Source: Setoptus koraiensis (lineage: Eukaryota > Arthropoda). Taken from it: a stretch of 64,000 nt of DNA. The notes under the pieces are model-generated. The model was not told the origin of the DNA. It worked only from the letters and a program-made list of their open reading frames with translations, and did not search any database. Both the position numbers and the translations under genes were made by a program. The stretch's first letter is position 1; every line of letters starts with the position of its first letter. Shown here in pieces: positions 60,441-64,000 of the stretch. The stretch is taken from assembly GCA_048013815.1 (NCBI GenBank), contig CM106585.1, forward strand, positions 10,974,001 to 11,038,000. Direction: 5' to 3'.

Positions 60441-61834
60441 TTGGCAGCATAATGAAAAGAAAATGCTAATGATGTCGCCTCTCATTCGCTCTTGCTGTTC
60501 ACGTCACAGGTCCGCGCGACATGCACGCACATAAAAAGCTAATTTGGGCGAGCTGACAACGTTTGCATCATCAAGTGATCTGTTCTTTTCCATGATGCGA
60601 GGTTGGGCCCCATTTTTCTCTCTCTCTCTCCCTCTCTCTTTCTCCCCCTCTAAATCATGTCTGCCTTATTATCAATTATGCACACGCAATTATTTCACAC
60701 AAATTCACTGCTCATGCGCCCCAGCGACACACTCGTTATTACATGATACTATGCACTCCAGCGAGCATGTATGCAAATTGACTGCCGAGTAACCGTCCAT
60801 TAATTGCAAAATCTGTTGATTCATTTGTAACTTTTCCAGTGAGTGGTGCCAGACACACGCTATCGCCGAGACAGCTTCTGCTCGAAATGCTGCACGTTTC
60901 GGGCGCAACGGGGTGCTGGCCAACTGTCTCTGCTCTAGAATGATCTAGCCGAAGAATTTCCCGGCTCGATTATGGCGGTCTCATATAGATAAATTTTCTG
61001 AAGCCATCTCCTGCAACTCAACTTGGGCTCTCCTAGTTGGGTGAATAAAAAGCTGATGGCTTGATTCTTGCTCCATATCCGGTTGAAAGTGCGCGCTGGT
61101 TCGGGGCCCCTGGTTTGCGAGCTACAGCAGTCACTTTCGAAGAGCAATTTGCTCCGAAAAATTGAGAACTAAAAAAATTACGAAAAAATTATGGCCCGCG
61201 ACGGATCATGCTGCCGAGAGCGACCACTGATTGACAGGTGAGTGCGCTTGTATTTATGGCCAGAATTTCGACATTTATACGCTAACATTGTTCGAGCATT
61301 CTTGTGCTTTTGAGCTAAGCCTTTGCTTGGACAAATTTCGGCGACACTGGCCAGCGTGAAGTGCACACATTAGTGGCGCACAATGAGTGGGGCCTTTTTT
61401 CCGGAAGTGACAATGGCCAGTGATGGTAGTGATTGAGTTAATGTCAACAAGCAAATCATTGGTCAATCAAAGTGTCACATGAGATTGCGTGGGATGGTCG
61501 GAATGTGTTATCGAGATGAGTGTAGGTGCGTGTGGGTGTGTGTGTGTGTGTGTGTGGGTGGGTGTCACCATGTTATGATATAACAAGTGGGCCCCAGAGG
61601 GTGGACTGGTCCAAACTGAACTGGCATAGCTGGCCATAACTAATATAAATGCAATGTAACAGCGTGAGTTCATTTTGGCCATACCAACTCGATACTTGAG
61701 CGATATTTCAGCGCTATCTAGAGATATCTGGCCCATCTATGGAGTGCCAGAATTGATTTGGCCAGGCTACAAGAGCATGACAGCTTTGGCAAGGTGAAGC
61801 AAATAAAAGGTGAGCTTTGGCGGGCTTTTATCGC

Positions 61835-61836
<2 letters not shown>

Positions 61837-61898
<62 letters not shown>
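61837..61898. repeat. (GTT)n microsatellite
   Basis: About 20 uninterrupted GTT units. Confidence 0.95.
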
Positions 61899-63307
61899 GC
61901 GAGTGACAAGTGTCAGAGAATTGCCATTGTTCATTGGGCCACAAAAATTGTGGGGCCCCACTGAGGGTCACATTGGGCGGCTGGTGAATGCACGCAGATC
62001 GCGTGATGTGTTGTGAACAACAATGATGAATAGCAGTAGAGAGAGAGAGAATTGAATTTATTCGCCGAGAAATGGGCGCCCGCCAAGTGCCTGCCAGAGT
62101 GCGTTAGTGGCCGTTGGACTTTAACGGTTTGAGTGCTAAAGTGTAGGTCTTTACTGGCTCAAACGGGGGCCCCTCGCAAACGGCCGCAGCGAGCCAGTGA
62201 GAATAGGCTTTCAAATGGGAGAAGAAAAATTAATGATCGATTGTTTCTGTCATCCGACAGCACACGAGCGCACTTTGAGCTCTCTTTGGCGGGATGGGGC
62301 CCATTCGAAAGGTCTACAATTGCAAGTCGTAAAGTTCAGATTAAATTCGCCAACTGCTATTCAAAGTCGAGCTGTGCCAACCATTCAGTTCAGCTCAGTG
62401 TCAGCAACTTGAATGGCAGCTAACTCGAGGTTATAGCCATCGCAATTTACTGCAATGCACCTAATTCAGCTGCTGCCCTGTCTATTAATACATGACACAC
62501 AACAGCTAACCAATGCTGCGGTTCCAAAAAAGAACTCCGAATCGGGCCCATTTCGAGCAACTTTCCCTTTCATCCATTTTCTTTCAAAACAATTTGTGTC
62601 ATGTTTTCTATCTCGTCCAAGATGCCCAAGCGAAAATCCAGCGTTAAGCCCAAGTGCCCCAAATTCAACCAACTTACGAACTGGGCAGCGTTAGTTGGAC
62701 GGACTGTCAATGGGCCACTTTTGGTTCACTTTTGCTGTGAGACTTTTACAGTTGGCTCGTTATTTGGGGCCGCTCACTTCCGGCAAGTTGAATTGTTGCC
62801 CGTTTTTTGCCTCATATGTTAATGTCGGCGCTAAGCAGCTGCAAAGGTGACAGGCAAGTACTCCGTCGCCCCTGATCACTGTTACGTAATTGATATTAAT
62901 TACGTCAATTAATCGATCGAATCATTTGCGCGGCGTATATTACGCAGCGCAAATTACTCGGAAGCTGGCACCCATCGAGTGAGCTTGACTAAATGTATTT
63001 GCATATTTGCAAATGCTCATTACTTTGTGCTCTAAGTCAGCCCACACTTATACTAACACTGGCTGGTATCATTGTAAAATCAGTTACGGCAACGAGTAAA
63101 TTAATTTTGCATCCACTCGCTCGCTCGAAATAGTCGAGGGCTGGTGCAGCATTCGTTTCAAAATCAGCGATTTGCATTTTCGAAGCTCGTTATACTGTGC
63201 CATATAAAACATTAGTGACATAGCTTGGTTGTTCCGAAAGTTTCGGATTGAAATTCGTGACTGCACGCACTCACGGAATCTCCAGATTGATAGTCTGGTG
63301 TGGATTT

Positions 63308-63379
63308 TCGAATATCCGAATTTCCGAATATCCGAATTTCCGAATTTCGGAATATCCGAATATCCGAATTTCCGAATTA
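63308..63379. repeat. 9 bp array CCGAATTTC/CCGAATATC
   Basis: About eight units alternate between CGAATTTC and CGAATATC; one unit is inverted (GAATTTCGG). Confidence 0.9.
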
Positions 63380-64000
63380 TTTACAACTATCCGAGTGTTA
63401 GGGCTCGATTTTCTATGTGTCGCCGTTATTTTGTTTGAGTTTCGTTTGACTTACGAGTTCATGAGTCACCTTCGGCAACTTACAAGTGGCATTAGTAGGT
63501 GCCCTCACAAATTGTTAGTTACCATCAATCAGTGACCTCATTCGATACGACCAACGATGTGACCATCGACCATCATAAGTTCGCATAACATAATAATCAT
63601 GGATGTTGGTTTGGCCAAAGTGGCACATTTTAAGTAGTATTGCCGCTGGTGCTGAGTCAAGCCATTTGCCTCGGTACAAGTAGCCCGGTTTGGCCTCATT
63701 TTTAATTTTGACCAAACACTGCTCTCAATGCATTTACTGTTGAATCTGGCGGACAATTTGTCCGACAAGCTTGGTCAGACAGATCAGGACTAGAGTGAGG
63801 CCGTTGGACACACTATAGGGTCACGGGCAATGTCATACTGACTTAGACATGACGATGGTCGATGGTTGTTATGTCGTGTCGTGCTTGCTGAAGTAGTCTA
63901 GACAACTACTCTGCCTCTAAAGCATGCGTCGACCTCTAATGCAAGCATACATTAAAAGAAGAGGCTTGCATAACACTGAATAGTTTGGAGGCCCAATTTT

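Larger units (their letters stand above)
60441..64000. other. 3' spacer, no supported gene
   Basis: It contains a pyrimidine-rich CT tract (about 60620-60650), (TG/GGTG)n near 61523-61562, (GTT)n at 61837-61898 and a 9 bp array at 63308-63379, plus more GGGCCC sites (60607, 61105, 61591, 61952, 62169, 62298, 62547). I see no exon-like frame. Confidence 0.5.

Overview
The window looks like animal nuclear DNA. It has GT-AG introns of 83-110 bp, a metazoan-only DM-domain gene, a TFIID subunit, a U2 snRNP protein, a GPI-transamidase subunit, a mitochondrial Na+/Ca2+ exchanger and a HECT E3 ligase, plus abundant CA, CAA and TTG microsatellites. Very short introns and long simple-sequence amino-acid runs suggest an arthropod. 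A mite-like chelicerate is my guess from general impression only. I recognise no virus-like element, transposase, tRNA or rRNA.

Layout. 1-8.8 kb: AT-rich spacer with microsatellites, minisatellites and a few unassignable open stretches (7.0-8.3 kb). 8.85-11.5 kb: NCLX (SLC8B1-type exchanger, two exons). 12.3-17.4 kb: a duplicated zone holding a decayed partial copy of NCLX (12.93-14.46 kb), a single-exon DMRT gene (15.6-16.6 kb), and two copies of a ~600 bp repeat on either side of DMRT. 17.4-22.4 kb: spacer, including a compositionally odd stretch at 21.0-22.1 kb.

22.5-30.3 kb: a compact housekeeping island. A short SRA1-like WNDPP-motif ORF (+) converges on and overlaps PIGU (-). U2A' (-) diverges from UBE3C (+) across a 350 bp shared promoter, and UBE3C converges on TAF13 (-). 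Exon structures for NCLX, PIGU and UBE3C were reconstructed from splice sites and give full-length proteins.

30.3-64 kb: a long, more GC-rich gene desert full of tandem arrays and strikingly rich in the palindrome GGGCCC. Its only convincing genes are three intronless paralogues of an unrecognised secreted protein family (44.46-45.49, 52.66-53.73 and 58.45-59.52 kb, all minus strand). They share six cysteines, a conserved 5' flank with a TATA box in two of the three, and a conserved polyadenylation signal. A fragment of the same family sits in a 110 bp hairpin-forming inverted repeat next to the first copy. The third copy lies between two nearly identical ~360 bp inverted arms. This family, with its inverted repeats, is the best candidate here for undescribed biology.

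Limits: everything comes from reading the sequence by eye. Identities are from remembered family sequences, and repeat boundaries are accurate to about 10-20 bp.
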